From Pelomonas sp047654785 (lineage in GTDB: Bacteria > Pseudomonadota > Gammaproteobacteria > Burkholderiales > Burkholderiaceae_C), in assembly GCF_047654785.1 (NCBI RefSeq), contig NZ_JASGKQ010000003.1:806001-870000 (forward strand): a stretch of 64,000 bases of DNA, written 5' to 3'. Below the pieces are notes generated by a model, which was not told the origin of the DNA, ran no database searches, and worked only from the letters and a program-made list of their open reading frames with translations. The position numbers and the translations under genes are program-made. This document shows positions 8,155-16,406 of this stretch, piece after piece (position 1 is the first letter of the stretch; each line of letters opens with the position of its first letter).

Positions 8155-9782
8155 GGGTCGGCTGAGGCCTCGCCGCCGGCGCGCTGCGGCGCGACCAGCG
8201 GCAGGCGCATCAGCATCTCGGTGCCCTGGCCGGGCGCCGAGCGCACCTCGATCTGCCCGCCCAGCACGTTCGTGACGATGCTGTGCACGATGTGCATGCC
8301 CAGGCCCGAGCCGCCGGTGCCGAGCTTGGTGGTGAAGAAGGGATCGAAGATGCGGCGGCGCACCGGCTCGTCCATGCCGCGCCCGTCGTCGCTGACGCTG
8401 AGTTCCGCCTCGGCGTCGTTCAGCCGCCCGCAATGCACCGTCACGCGGCCCTGCGCCAGGCCCTCGAAGCCGTGCAGCAGCGCGTTCATCAGCAGGTTGG
8501 TCAGCACCTGGCCCAGCGCGCCGGGGTAGCTGTTCATCAGCAGCCCGCGGCACAGCCGGGTCTCGATGACGAAGGGCGTGTGCTTGAAGCTGGGCTCCAC
8601 CATCACCAGCACGTCCTCCACCACCTTGCCGAGGTCGAACTCGCGCCGCAGGTCGGCGGTCTGGTCGATGGCCACCTGCTTGAAGTCGCGCACCAGGTCG
8701 GCGGCCTTCTGCACGTTGCGCTGCAGGATGTCCTGGCCGCGCCGCGTGTCGCGCGCCAGCTCCTCCAGCGTGCTGCGGCGCAACTGCACGGTGCCGGCGA
8801 GCATGGCCTCCAGCTGCTTGTAGCGGTCGTCCAGCGCCGACACCACCGTCAGCGCATTGCCCAGCGGCGTGTTCAGCTCGTGCGCGACGCCGGCCACCAG
8901 CCGGCCCAGCGACGCCAGCTTCTCGCTCTCCACCAGCTCGTGCTGCGCCTTGCGCAGCGTCTGCAGCGCCTCGGACAGCTCGGTGTTGCTGGCCGTCAGC
9001 TGCGCGGTGCGCTGCGCGACCGTCTCCTCCAGGTTCACGTTGTGCTGGCGCAGCGCCTCGAAGGCCGACAGCAGCGCCTGGCGCATGCGCTCCATCGCGC
9101 TGCCGACGCGGGTGATCTCGTCCGCGCCGCCGATCCGCAGCGGCTGCTGCAGCCGGCCGGCGGCGAGCGCCTCGGCGGCGCGGGTCAGCTCGGTCATCGG
9201 GCGCAGCACGAAGCGCTGCAGCACCCACAGCATCAGCGCCAGCGACAGCGCCAGCGTCAGCCCGCTGCGCCACACGGCGCGCCACATCTCGGCCTGCTTG
9301 GCCTGCAGCAGCGGCGCGGCGCTCATGCTGACCGTCAGCTTGGCGATCTCGCGGCCGTCGCGCTGGATGGGGCGGGTCTGGCTGAGCGTCAGCGCGGCCT
9401 CGCCGGCCTCCTGCGGCCGCTGCAGTGCCAGGAACGGCGCCGAGGCCGCCGGCTCCGCCACCTTGACGGCGACGAAGCGCGGGTCGCCCATCTGCGCCTT
9501 CACCATGGGCTCGGCCAGGTCGGGGGACACCTGCCACACCGGCTCGGCCAGCGACAACGACATGATCTCGCTGGTGCGCTCGAGGTCGCGCCGCAGGTCT
9601 TCCATCGCCGTCTCGCGGGTCTTCTGGCCGTCGTACAGCAGCACCGCGGTGGTGGGCAGCAGCAGGCCCAGCAGCAGCGCCAGCACCACGGCGACCCGCA
9701 GCGAATTGCGTTGCCAGCCGGGCGGCCGGGGGGGCGGTGGGGGCAGGGCGGCGGCGGGCGGCGGGGCGGGGCTGTCCGGCAT
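8148..9782 (-). CDS. Membrane sensor histidine kinase (orphan)
   Basis: The 544-residue protein has a Pro-rich N terminus, TM1 at about 29-50, a periplasmic sensor region of some 115 residues, a second span near 165-185, a HAMP linker with coiled coil, a dimerisation/phosphoacceptor helix with GVAHELNTPLG (His301), and a HATPase_c domain (N-box LMNALLHG, SDDGRGM, FFTTK, GSGLGMHIV). This is the HWE/ZraS-like class of kinases that sense periplasmic cues. No response regulator is adjacent. It is divergent from a periplasmic amino-acid-type binding protein, which may be its sensory partner. The ATG at 9782 gives the first methionine before the Pro tract. Confidence 0.88.
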   Translation of the reverse strand: MPDSPAPPPAAALPPPPPRPPGWQRNSLRVAVVLALLLGLLLPTTAVLLYDGQKTRETAMEDLRRDLERTSEIMSLSLAEPVWQVSPDLAEPMVKAQMGDPRFVAVKVAEPAASAPFLALQRPQEAGEAALTLSQTRPIQRDGREIAKLTVSMSAAPLLQAKQAEMWRAVWRSGLTLALSLALMLWVLQRFVLRPMTELTRAAEALAAGRLQQPLRIGGADEITRVGSAMERMRQALLSAFEALRQHNVNLEETVAQRTAQLTASNTELSEALQTLRKAQHELVESEKLASLGRLVAGVAHELNTPLGNALTVVSALDDRYKQLEAMLAGTVQLRRSTLEELARDTRRGQDILQRNVQKAADLVRDFKQVAIDQTADLRREFDLGKVVEDVLVMVEPSFKHTPFVIETRLCRGLLMNSYPGALGQVLTNLLMNALLHGFEGLAQGRVTVHCGRLNDAEAELSVSDDGRGMDEPVRRRIFDPFFTTKLGTGGSGLGMHIVHSIVTNVLGGQIEVRSAPGQGTEMLMRLPLVAPQRAGGEASADPH

Positions 9783-9826
9783 GGGCGGGCGGTCGAAGGC
9801 GCGCCAGTGTAGGGCTGCGGCATGCG

Positions 9827-9855
9827 GCCGGACGGCGCATCCGGCGCCGTCCGGC
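9827..9855. repeat. Perfect 12-bp hairpin in the kinase/binding-protein divergent region
   Basis: GCCGGACGGCGC (9827-9838) and GCGCCGTCCGGC (9844-9855) are perfectly complementary around a 5-base loop. A second small hairpin with a T5 loop (CCGGG-TTTTT-CCCGG) follows directly. Between two divergent starts it could be an operator or an attenuator in the binding-protein leader. Which of these is not resolved by sequence. Confidence 0.5.
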
Positions 9856-9960
9856 TCCGGGTTTTTCCCGGGCCGGCGCGCTTCGGCGGCGCGGGGGTGC
9901 GCCCCCACAATCCGCCGCCACGCGGCGCCCGGGTGGCGCCTGGACAACCGAGACGAGGAC

Positions 9961-11082
9961 ATGACTTCAGTGAAGCGTTGGCTGGGCCTGGCGGTGTGGT
10001 GGGTGGCCTGCATGGGCATGGAGGGCGCGGCGGCGCAGGGCGCGCTGCGCATCGGCATGGTGGCCGGGTTCACGGGCCCGGAGGCCGTCCCGGTGCAGGA
10101 AAGCGCGGACGGCGCGCGCCTGTACTTCGATGCGGTGAACGCGCAGGGCGGCATCCGCGGCCAGCGCATCGAGCTGCTGACCCAGGACGACCGCCACGAC
10201 CCCGCCGCCGCGGCCGCCCAGGCCCGCTCGCTGGCCAGCCAGGGCGTGCTGGCGCTGATGCTCAGCCGCGGCACCGGCCCCACCGAGGCCCTGCTGCCCG
10301 TGCTGAAGGCGCAGCGCCTGCCGCTGCTGGCGCCGGCCACGGGCGCCGTCGGCCTGCGCGAGCCGGTGCAGCCCTATGTGTTCCACCTGCGCGCCAGCTA
10401 CCCGCAGGAGGCCGAGCGCGCGGTCCGGCACCTGGCCGGCATCGGCGTGAAGCGCATCACCATCGTGCAGGTCAACGACGCCTTCGGCAACGACGCCGGC
10501 AAGGGCGCCATCCGGGGGCTGGACGCGGTCAGGCTGCGCGCGCTGTCGCACCTGCGCTTCGACGGCCGCAGGCCCGACCTCGCGCCGACCATGCACGCCA
10601 TCGCCCGGGCCGGCATCGAGGCCGTCGTGCTGATCGGCCCCGGCGCCGCGGTCGTCGAGGGCGTCAATGCGCTGCGCGCGGCCGGCTCGACGGCGCACGT
10701 GGCCACGCTGTCCAACAACGCCACCGGCGAGTTCGTCAAACGCCTGGGCGCGAACGCGCGCGGCGTCATCGTCACGCAGCTCTTCCCCTACGAGCGCTCC
10801 ACGGCCCACCCGCTGGTGCGCGAGGCGCTGGGCCTGGCCCGGGCGGCGGGCCGCGGCGAGCTGACGCCCGCGCAGCTGGAGGGCTTCGCCGCCGCCAAGC
10901 TGGTGGTGGAGGCGCTGCGCCGCGCCGGCAAGGACCTCACGCGCGACGGCGTGCTCAAGGCGCTCGAAGGCCCGCGCATCGACCTGGGCGGCCTGCAACT
11001 GCGCTACGGCGACAAAGACCATGGCGGCCTCTCGTTCACCGACGTGTCCATCATTGGGCCCGACGGCAAATTCTGGCGATGA
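9961..11082 (+). CDS. Periplasmic binding protein, Leu/Ile/Val (Peripla_BP_6) type
   Basis: The 373-residue product has a signal peptide ending at GAAAQG (about residue 26) and a type I periplasmic-binding fold: LRIGMVAGFTGP, ARLYFDAVNAQGGIRGQRIEL, DDRHDP, then the second lobe ITIVQVNDAFG. Such proteins deliver amino acids, amides or aromatics to ABC importers. No permease or ATPase genes follow. The gene is divergent from the histidine kinase, so the protein may be a ligand-presenting sensor instead of a transport component. This is inference from the missing ABC genes and gene order. Confidence 0.85.
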   Translation: MTSVKRWLGLAVWWVACMGMEGAAAQGALRIGMVAGFTGPEAVPVQESADGARLYFDAVNAQGGIRGQRIELLTQDDRHDPAAAAAQARSLASQGVLALMLSRGTGPTEALLPVLKAQRLPLLAPATGAVGLREPVQPYVFHLRASYPQEAERAVRHLAGIGVKRITIVQVNDAFGNDAGKGAIRGLDAVRLRALSHLRFDGRRPDLAPTMHAIARAGIEAVVLIGPGAAVVEGVNALRAAGSTAHVATLSNNATGEFVKRLGANARGVIVTQLFPYERSTAHPLVREALGLARAAGRGELTPAQLEGFAAAKLVVEALRRAGKDLTRDGVLKALEGPRIDLGGLQLRYGDKDHGGLSFTDVSIIGPDGKFWR

Positions 11083-11125
11083 TGTGGCCGGCGGCGCCGG
11101 CCGCCGCCGAGGCAGGAGGTGAGCC

Positions 11126-11914
11126 ATGGATCTCGGGTTGAAAGGCCGCTGGGCGCTGGTCTGCGCGGCCAGCAAGGGGCTGGGGCGCGGCTGCGCCGAG
11201 GCGCTGGCGGGCGAGGGCGCCCATGTCGTCATCACCGCGCGCGGCGTGGCGGACCTGCTCGCCACCGCCGAAGCGCTGCGCGCGCGCCACCCGGGCGTGG
11301 AGGTGCGCAGCGTCGTGGGCGACATCGGCACGCCGCTGGGCCGCGCGGCCGCGCTGGCGGCCTGCCCGCAGGTGGACATCCTCGTCAACAACGCCGGCGG
11401 CCCGCCGCCCGGCGACTTCCGCGACTGGGACCGCGACGCCTGGCTCGCCGCGCTGGACGCCAACATGCTGGCGCCCATCGAGCTGATGCGCGCCACGGTG
11501 GACGGCATGGCCGCGCGCGGCTTCGGCCGCGTCGTCAACATCACCTCCGGCGCCGTGAAGTCGCCCATCGCCGTGCTGGGCCTGTCCAACGGCGCGCGCT
11601 CGGGGCTGACCGGCTTCGTCGCCGGCCTGGCGCGCCAGCCGCGGCTGGCCGCGGCGAACGTGACGATCAACAACCTGCTGCCCGGCGCGTTCGACACGGA
11701 CCGGCTGCACAAGACCTTCGCCGCCAGCGCGGCCGCCGCCGGCGCCAGCGTGGCCGACGTGGCCGCCGCGCGCCGCGCCGCCATCCCGGCGCAGCGCTTC
11801 GGCAGCGCGGCCGAGTTCGGCGCGATCTGCGCGATGCTGTGCAGCGCGCAGGCCGGCTACCTGACCGGGCAGAACATCCTGCTGGACGGCGGCAGCTACC
11901 CGGGGACGTTCTGA
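11126..11914 (+). CDS. SDR-family protein with altered catalytic Tyr and Lys
   Basis: The 262-residue protein has a Rossmann fold of FabG type: ALVCAASKGLGRG for the cofactor loop, NNAGG at 88-92, a catalytic-position Ser141, and the C-terminal GQNILLDGG. In the place of the YxxxK signature it has S154-N-G-A-R158, so both catalytic Tyr and Lys are replaced. Families with this change exist among SDRs annotated as 3-oxoacyl-ACP reductase-like, but their chemistry is unclear. AGGAGGTGA at 11114-11122 is a near-consensus ribosome site for the ATG at 11126. The stop overlaps the acylase remnant, which overlaps the second SDR. Confidence 0.85.
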   Translation: MDLGLKGRWALVCAASKGLGRGCAEALAGEGAHVVITARGVADLLATAEALRARHPGVEVRSVVGDIGTPLGRAAALAACPQVDILVNNAGGPPPGDFRDWDRDAWLAALDANMLAPIELMRATVDGMAARGFGRVVNITSGAVKSPIAVLGLSNGARSGLTGFVAGLARQPRLAAANVTINNLLPGAFDTDRLHKTFAASAAAAGASVADVAAARRAAIPAQRFGSAAEFGAICAMLCSAQAGYLTGQNILLDGGSYPGTF

Positions 11915-12087
11915 TGGCCACGCCCAGGCGCCTCGCCGCCAGCCGCGCGGACGCGGCGCGCGCGCTGGGCTTCGCGCACGCGCAGGAGCGCTTCTTCCAG
12001 ATGGACCTGATGCGCCGCAACGCGGCCGGCGGGCCGCTGCCCTTCCTCCCCGGCGAGACCCGCCACCGACTGGTGCTGAAACCATGA
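11914..12087 (+). pseudogene. Remnant of a penicillin acylase-family gene, still translatable
   Basis: The 57-codon frame contains RADAARALGFAHAQERFFQ followed by MDLMRRNAAG, the N-terminal signature region of penicillin/acyl-homoserine-lactone acylases (Ntn hydrolases of about 750-800 residues). The secretion signal, the catalytic beta-chain Ser and everything after residue 40 are missing. The last 17 residues do not match the family and probably mark a deletion joint. The frame begins with an ATG overlapping the upstream TGA and ends in an ATGA overlap with the next SDR, so it may still act as a translational bridge between the two SDR genes. Confidence 0.7.
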
Positions 12088-12824
12088 CGACTTCCTCCCC
12101 CCGCATCGCGCTGGTCACCGGTGCCGGCTCCGGCATCGGCCGCGCCGTGGCCCGCGCGCTGGCGCAGGACGGCTGGACGCTCGCGCTGCTGGGCCGCCGC
12201 ACGGCGCCGCTGCGCGAGACCCTGCCCGACGCGCTGCACCTGGGCGCCGACGTGGCCGACGCCGCCCAGGTGGACGCCGCCTTCGCCGCGCTGCGCGCGC
12301 GCTTCGGCCGGCTGGACCTGCTGTTCAACAACGCCGGCATCGGCGCGCCGGCCCTGCCCATCGACGCACTGGACGTGGCGCAGTGGCGTGCCGTGGTGGA
12401 CACCAACCTGACCGGCAGTTTCCTGTGCGCCCGCGCCGCCTTCGCGCTGATGAAGGCGCAGGCGCCGCGCGGCGGCCGCATCATCAACAACGGCTCCATC
12501 GCGGCGCACGCGCCGCGGCCGAACTCGGCGCCGTACACGGCCACCAAGCACGCGATCACGGGCCTGACCAAGTCGCTGAGCCTGGACGGCCGCGCCTTCG
12601 ACATCGCGGCCGGCCAGATCGACATCGGCAATGCCGCGACCGAGATGGCCGCGCCGATGCAGCGCGGCATCGCCCAGGCCAACGGCCAGATCGCCGTCGA
12701 GCCGACGATGGACGTCGCGGACGTGGCCCGCGCGGTGGTCTACATGGCCTCGCTGCCGCTGTCGGCCAATGTGCAGACGATGACGGTGATGGCGCGGGAC
12801 ATGCCGTTCGTCGGGCGGGGGTGA
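12084..12824 (+). CDS. Short-chain dehydrogenase/reductase
   Basis: The 246-residue classical SDR has TGAGSGIG (12-19, NAD(P) binding), FNNAG (81-85), Ser138, and the catalytic YTATK (Tyr151, Lys155). Contrast the upstream SDR, in which these residues are changed. The cofactor pocket has RR after the second strand (GRRTAPL), which favours NADP, although this is only a trend. It starts in an ATGA overlap with the acylase remnant. The C terminus (TVMARDMPFVGRG) matches a subgroup found in proteobacterial genomes; the substrate is unknown. Confidence 0.88.
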   Translation: MTTSSPRIALVTGAGSGIGRAVARALAQDGWTLALLGRRTAPLRETLPDALHLGADVADAAQVDAAFAALRARFGRLDLLFNNAGIGAPALPIDALDVAQWRAVVDTNLTGSFLCARAAFALMKAQAPRGGRIINNGSIAAHAPRPNSAPYTATKHAITGLTKSLSLDGRAFDIAAGQIDIGNAATEMAAPMQRGIAQANGQIAVEPTMDVADVARAVVYMASLPLSANVQTMTVMARDMPFVGRG

Positions 12825-12843
12825 GCCCGAAGGCTGTGCGCCA

Positions 12844-12870
12844 TATACTCCCGCGCTATACGCAAGGAGG
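12844..12870 (+). promoter_or_regulatory. vapBC promoter core and ribosome-binding site
   Basis: TATACT (12844-12849) is a good -10 box and TATAC recurs at 12857, spaced 13 bp. AAGGAGG (12864-12870) sits 5 bases before the vapB ATG. No good -35 is seen. The two TATAC copies may be an operator for the VapBC complex, as such operons are usually autoregulated. Confidence 0.45.
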
Positions 12871-12875
12871 CACCC

Positions 12876-13109
12876 ATGGCCATCAGCTCCGTCTTCATCA
12901 ACAACCGCACCCAGGCCGTCCGGCTGCCGGTGGAGTTGCGCCTGCCCGAGGACGTGCGCAAGGTCGATGTGCGGGCGCGGGGCAGCGAGCGCATCATCGC
13001 GCCCGTCGGCCAGAGCTGGGACAGCTTCTTCCTGGGCGGCCCCCCGGTGAGCGACGACTTCCTGCCCGAGCGCGCCGCGCAGCCGCTCACGGAGCGGGAG
13101 CCGCTGTGA
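12876..13109 (+). CDS. vapB: VapB/VagC-type antitoxin
   Basis: The 77-residue protein begins with ISSVFINNRTQAVRLP, the AbrB-like swapped-hairpin DNA-binding motif of VagC/VapB antitoxins, and ends in an acidic and Pro-containing tail (WDSFFLGGPPVSDDF) that normally wraps the toxin. It would neutralise the adjacent VapC and repress the operon. The start is supported by AAGGAGG at 12864-12870. The stop is one base before the vapC ATG. Confidence 0.9.
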   Translation: MAISSVFINNRTQAVRLPVELRLPEDVRKVDVRARGSERIIAPVGQSWDSFFLGGPPVSDDFLPERAAQPLTEREPL

Positions 13110-13110
13110 C

Positions 13111-13515
13111 ATGCTGCGCTATCTGCTCGACACCAACATCGTCATCTACGTGCTGAAGCGGCGCCCCGTCGAAATGCTGCACCTCTTCAACCAGAACGCC
13201 AGCCGCATGGCGATTTCCGCGATCACGCTGGCGGAGCTGGTCCACGGCGCGGAGAAGAGCAGCCAGGTCAGCGACAACCTGCTGGCGATCGAAGATTTCT
13301 GCAGCCGCCTGCAAGTGCTGCCCTACGGCCCCAAGGCCGCCCAGCACTACGGCGCGATCCGCGCCGTGCTGGAGAAGGCGGGCCAGCCCATCGGCGTCAA
13401 CGATCTGCACATCGCCGCCCACGCCCGCAGCGAGGGACTGACCGTGGTCACCAACGATGTCGGCGAGTTCGCGTGGGTGCCGGCCTTGCAGGTCGAGAAC
13501 TGGGTGGGCGGCTGA
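13111..13515 (+). CDS. vapC: VapC PIN-domain ribonuclease toxin
   Basis: The 134-residue PIN-domain protein carries the acidic Mg2+-binding set Asp7 (LLDTNI), Glu42 (LAELVHG), Asp98 (VNDLHIA) and Asp116 (VVTNDVGEF). VapC toxins cleave initiator tRNA or rRNA loops when freed from VapB. All four acidic residues are intact, so the toxin is probably active. The gene follows vapB directly, and no transposase or attachment site is visible nearby. Confidence 0.92.
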   Translation: MLRYLLDTNIVIYVLKRRPVEMLHLFNQNASRMAISAITLAELVHGAEKSSQVSDNLLAIEDFCSRLQVLPYGPKAAQHYGAIRAVLEKAGQPIGVNDLHIAAHARSEGLTVVTNDVGEFAWVPALQVENWVGG

Positions 13516-13517
13516 CC

Positions 13518-13802
13518 ATGGCGCTGCTTCGCCTCCTGCTTCGCGTCGTGATCCTGCTGGCCGGCGCCGCCATCGGCCTGGCCCTGTTCCTGTTCGCCGT
13601 CATCGCTTTCGTCGGCCTGCTGCTCTATGGCCTGGTCACGGGCCGCAAGCCCGCCGTGCAGTTCCGCATGAACCGCAATCCCTGGGCGCCGCGGCGCCCG
13701 CCGGCGGACGAGACCGGCGAGGTGGTGGACATCGAGGTGCGCGAGGTGCCGGACGCGCCGCCGCTGCCGCTGCCGCACTCCGGGCCGGACGCGCCGCGCT
13801 GA
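13518..13802 (+). CDS. Small membrane protein, function unknown
   Basis: The 94-residue product has a long hydrophobic N-terminal half with two adjacent spans (residues 2-22 and 24-45, LLLRVVILLAGAAIGLALFL onward) and a soluble, Pro-rich, acidic C-terminal tail (FRMNRNPWAPRRPPADETGEVVDIEVREV). The ATG follows the vapC stop by two bases. It ends convergent to rsgA. I recognise no characterised family. Position after a toxin is probably incidental. Confidence 0.65.
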   Translation: MALLRLLLRVVILLAGAAIGLALFLFAVIAFVGLLLYGLVTGRKPAVQFRMNRNPWAPRRPPADETGEVVDIEVREVPDAPPLPLPHSGPDAPR

Positions 13803-13831
13803 CCGGCCGTGCCGAGGCGCCGAAGCGCGCC

Positions 13832-14737
13832 TCACCAGGCCTTGCGCTGCAGCTCTTCGAGGATCTCGCCGTAGATGCGGTAGCGGCTGGCGCTGATGCG
13901 TCCGGCCTGCACGGCGGCCTGCACGCCGCAGCCGGGCTCGTGGATGTGGGTGCAGTTGTGGAAGCGGCAGTCGGCGTGCTCGCGCAGGTCGGGCATGTAG
14001 CGCCACAGTTCGGCGGCGTCGATCTGGCGCAGGCCGAATTCCTGGAAGCCGGGCGAGTCGATCAGCGCCGTCTCGCGCGTGGCGTCGGTCCAGTACCACT
14101 GCGTCGTCGTCGTCGTGTGGCGGCCGGAGTTCAGCGCCTGCGAGATCTCGCCGACCTGGGCCTGCGCGTCGTCCACCAGCAGGTTGATCAGCGTGCTCTT
14201 GCCGGTGCCGCTGGGGCCGAGCACGAAGCTGCGCCGGTCTTGCAGCCAGGGCGTGAGCGTGGCGCGCGAGCCGTCGCGGTCGGCCTTCAGCGCGACCTCG
14301 AACATCCGCAGGCCCATCGCGCGATAGGGCGCGAGCCGCTCGCGCGCGGCGTCGGCGCCGGGCAGGTCGATCTTGTTCAGCGCGATGGCGGCGGAGATGC
14401 CGGCGGACTCGGCGGCAATGAGCGCGCGGGCGAGCTGGCTCTCGCTGAACACGGGTTCGACGGCGACGAGGATGAGCAGCTGGTCCAGGTTCGCGGCGAA
14501 GCTCTTGGTCTTCCACTCGTCCTGGCGGAACAGCAGGTTGCGGCGCGGCTCCACGGCCTCGATGACGCCCTCGTCGCGGCTGGCCTCGGCGAAGCGCACC
14601 TGGTCGCCGACCACCGCGTCGCTCTTCTTGCCGCGCGGGTGGCAGACGAGGCGGTGGCCGTCGGCGTCCTCGACGATGTAGTGGCGGCCGTGGCCGCGCA
14701 CCACCAGCCCCAGGTCGAGCGCGCTGAACTTGCTCAA
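13832..14737 (-). CDS. rsgA: Small ribosomal subunit biogenesis GTPase RsgA
   Basis: The 301-residue protein is a circularly permuted GTPase that helps the 30S subunit mature. An OB-fold (1-70) precedes NKID (121-124, G4), then GPSGTGKST (174-182, G1), DSPGF (G3) and a zinc-binding set Cys257, Cys262, His264, Cys270 in DCRFHNCTHIHEPGC. The GTPase motif order G4-G1-G3 is diagnostic. The best start is a TTG at 14737, which overlaps the phhB stop as TTGA. This start codon is inferred from coupling and from the family's N-terminal length. Confidence 0.95.
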   Translation of the reverse strand: MSKFSALDLGLVVRGHGRHYIVEDADGHRLVCHPRGKKSDAVVGDQVRFAEASRDEGVIEAVEPRRNLLFRQDEWKTKSFAANLDQLLILVAVEPVFSESQLARALIAAESAGISAAIALNKIDLPGADAARERLAPYRAMGLRMFEVALKADRDGSRATLTPWLQDRRSFVLGPSGTGKSTLINLLVDDAQAQVGEISQALNSGRHTTTTTQWYWTDATRETALIDSPGFQEFGLRQIDAAELWRYMPDLREHADCRFHNCTHIHEPGCGVQAAVQAGRISASRYRIYGEILEELQRKAW

Positions 14738-15063
14738 GCGGCGGCTTCCGGCAGCGCGCTCACCTGCGCCGCGCAGATCGCGTCGTTCAGCGTCAGGCCG
14801 CCGCGCGCGTGCGTCGAGAAGCTGACGGTGCAGGCGTCATACCCGACGAGCATTTCGGGGTGGTGGTCCTGCGCATGCGCGATCTCGGCGACCGCATCGA
14901 CGAAGGCCATGGTCTGGTAGAAGTTCTGGAAGCCGAAGCGGCGGCCGATGACCCGGTTCCCGGCGTCGGGCAGCCAGCCGGGCAGGGCGGCCAGCACGCG
15001 GGCGCGGGTGTCGGCGTCCAGCAGCGGCGCCTTGGGGTCGCATTGGGCGAGCAGGAGGTTCAT
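14734..15063 (-). CDS. phhB: Pterin-4a-carbinolamine dehydratase
   Basis: The 109-residue protein is a 4a-hydroxytetrahydrobiopterin dehydratase, which recycles the pterin cofactor of aromatic amino acid hydroxylases. It has the family's FQNFYQTMAFVDAVAEIAH helix and the active-site motif DHHPEMLVGYDACTVSFSTH. It is embedded between the M48 protease and rsgA with 4-base overlaps on both sides (ATGA upstream, TTGA downstream), a compact operon. No phenylalanine hydroxylase is in the window. Confidence 0.93.
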   Translation of the reverse strand: MNLLLAQCDPKAPLLDADTRARVLAALPGWLPDAGNRVIGRRFGFQNFYQTMAFVDAVAEIAHAQDHHPEMLVGYDACTVSFSTHARGGLTLNDAICAAQVSALPEAAA

Positions 15064-16340
15064 GAGGCGAGCGCCGCGAGCCGTTCGGCCGCGGGCGGGT
15101 GCGAGTAGTAGAAGCGGGCGTAGACGGGGTCGGGCGTCAGCGTGCCGGCATTGTCCTCGTGCAGCTTGAGCAGCGCGGACGACAGGTCGGCCCCGCTGGC
15201 CTGCGCGCGGGCGTAGGCATCGGCCTGGAACTCGTCGCGGCGCGAGAAGTGGCTGGCCAGCGGCGTCACGAAGAAGCCGAACACCGGGCCCGCAAGCATG
15301 AACAGCAGCAGCGCCAGCGCGTCGTTGGGCGCGCCCAGCGAGGGCTGCACGCCCAGGCCCAGGTAGAACGCCGGCTGCCGGGCCAGCCAGCCCAGCAGCG
15401 CGAAGCCGGCCAGGCTGAGCGCGAACATCAGCACGACGCGCTTGGCGATGTGCCGGTGCTTGAAGTGGCCCAGCTCGTGCGCCAGCACGGCCTCCAGCTC
15501 GCCGCCGTCGAGCTTGGCCAGCAGCGTGTCGAAGACCACCACGCGCTTGGCCGGGCCGAAGCCGCTGAAATAGGCGTTGCCATGCGCCGAGCGCCGGCTG
15601 CCGTCCATCACGAACAGCCCCTTGGCCGCGAAGCCGCAGCGCGCCATCAGCCGCTCCACGCGCGCCTTGAGCGCCGCGTCGGCCAGCGGCTCGAAGGTGT
15701 TGAACAGCGGCGCGATGACGGTGGGGTACAGCACCATCACCAGCAGCTGGAAGCCCGCCCACGCGCCCCAGGCCCACAGCCACCAGCGCGGGCCGGCGGC
15801 GCCCATCAGCCACAGGATGAGCGCGACGATGGGCAGCCCCAGCACCACGCCCACCAGCAGGCCCTTGAGCGCGTCGGCCGCGTAGAGCCTGGGCGTCGTG
15901 CGGTTGAAGCCGAACGCCTGCTCGATGCGGAAGGTGGCCCACAGCTGCCACGGCAGCTCCAGCAGCGCGCCGATCAGCACGAACGCCGCCACCAGGCCGA
16001 GCTGGTAGCCCATGGCCTGCCAGCCCGGGCCTAAGCCCAGCAGCGCCTGGCTCGCGTCCAGCACCCAGGCGTTCAGCGCGCCGAGGCCGCCCAGCAGCGT
16101 CCAGCCCAGCAGCACCGCCGCGTCGAAGGCCATCGCCAGCAGGCCGAAGCGGCCACGGGCGACGGTGTAGTCGGCCGCCTTCTGGTGCGCGGACAGCGGC
16201 ACGCGGCCGGCGAACGCCAGCGGCACCCGGCCGCGGTGCGCGGCGACGTGGCGGATCTGGCGCGATGACAGCCAGAACCTGAGCAGCAGGGAGGCCGCGA
16301 GCGCCAGGGCGAACGCGAGGGATGGCAGCAGCGGGGACAT
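15060..16340 (-). CDS. M48 (Ste24/CAAX-protease type) membrane metalloprotease
   Basis: The 426-residue inner-membrane protein has several hydrophobic spans, an N-terminal peptidase_M48_N region (residues 30-210), the zinc motif HELGH (288-292) and a downstream zinc ligand in RRDEFQADAYA. This is the Ste24 endopeptidase family, which in bacteria probably degrades misfolded membrane proteins. The ATG at 16340 precedes a clear first span. It is the first gene of the leftward M48-phhB-rsgA operon and is divergent from orn, with 66 bases between them for both promoters. Confidence 0.92.
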   Translation of the reverse strand: MSPLLPSLAFALALAASLLLRFWLSSRQIRHVAAHRGRVPLAFAGRVPLSAHQKAADYTVARGRFGLLAMAFDAAVLLGWTLLGGLGALNAWVLDASQALLGLGPGWQAMGYQLGLVAAFVLIGALLELPWQLWATFRIEQAFGFNRTTPRLYAADALKGLLVGVVLGLPIVALILWLMGAAGPRWWLWAWGAWAGFQLLVMVLYPTVIAPLFNTFEPLADAALKARVERLMARCGFAAKGLFVMDGSRRSAHGNAYFSGFGPAKRVVVFDTLLAKLDGGELEAVLAHELGHFKHRHIAKRVVLMFALSLAGFALLGWLARQPAFYLGLGVQPSLGAPNDALALLLFMLAGPVFGFFVTPLASHFSRRDEFQADAYARAQASGADLSSALLKLHEDNAGTLTPDPVYARFYYSHPPAAERLAALAS

Positions 16341-16406
16341 GGCCGCGAAGTTTAGGCTGCGACAATTTGCGCACTCCCCCGCCGATTGCCGACAAGAAAG
16401 CGCGCC

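Noticed and set aside
13457..14920. A long plus-strand frame opposite rsgA
   Set aside because: Antisense to clear rsgA and phhB; composition typical of shadow frames.
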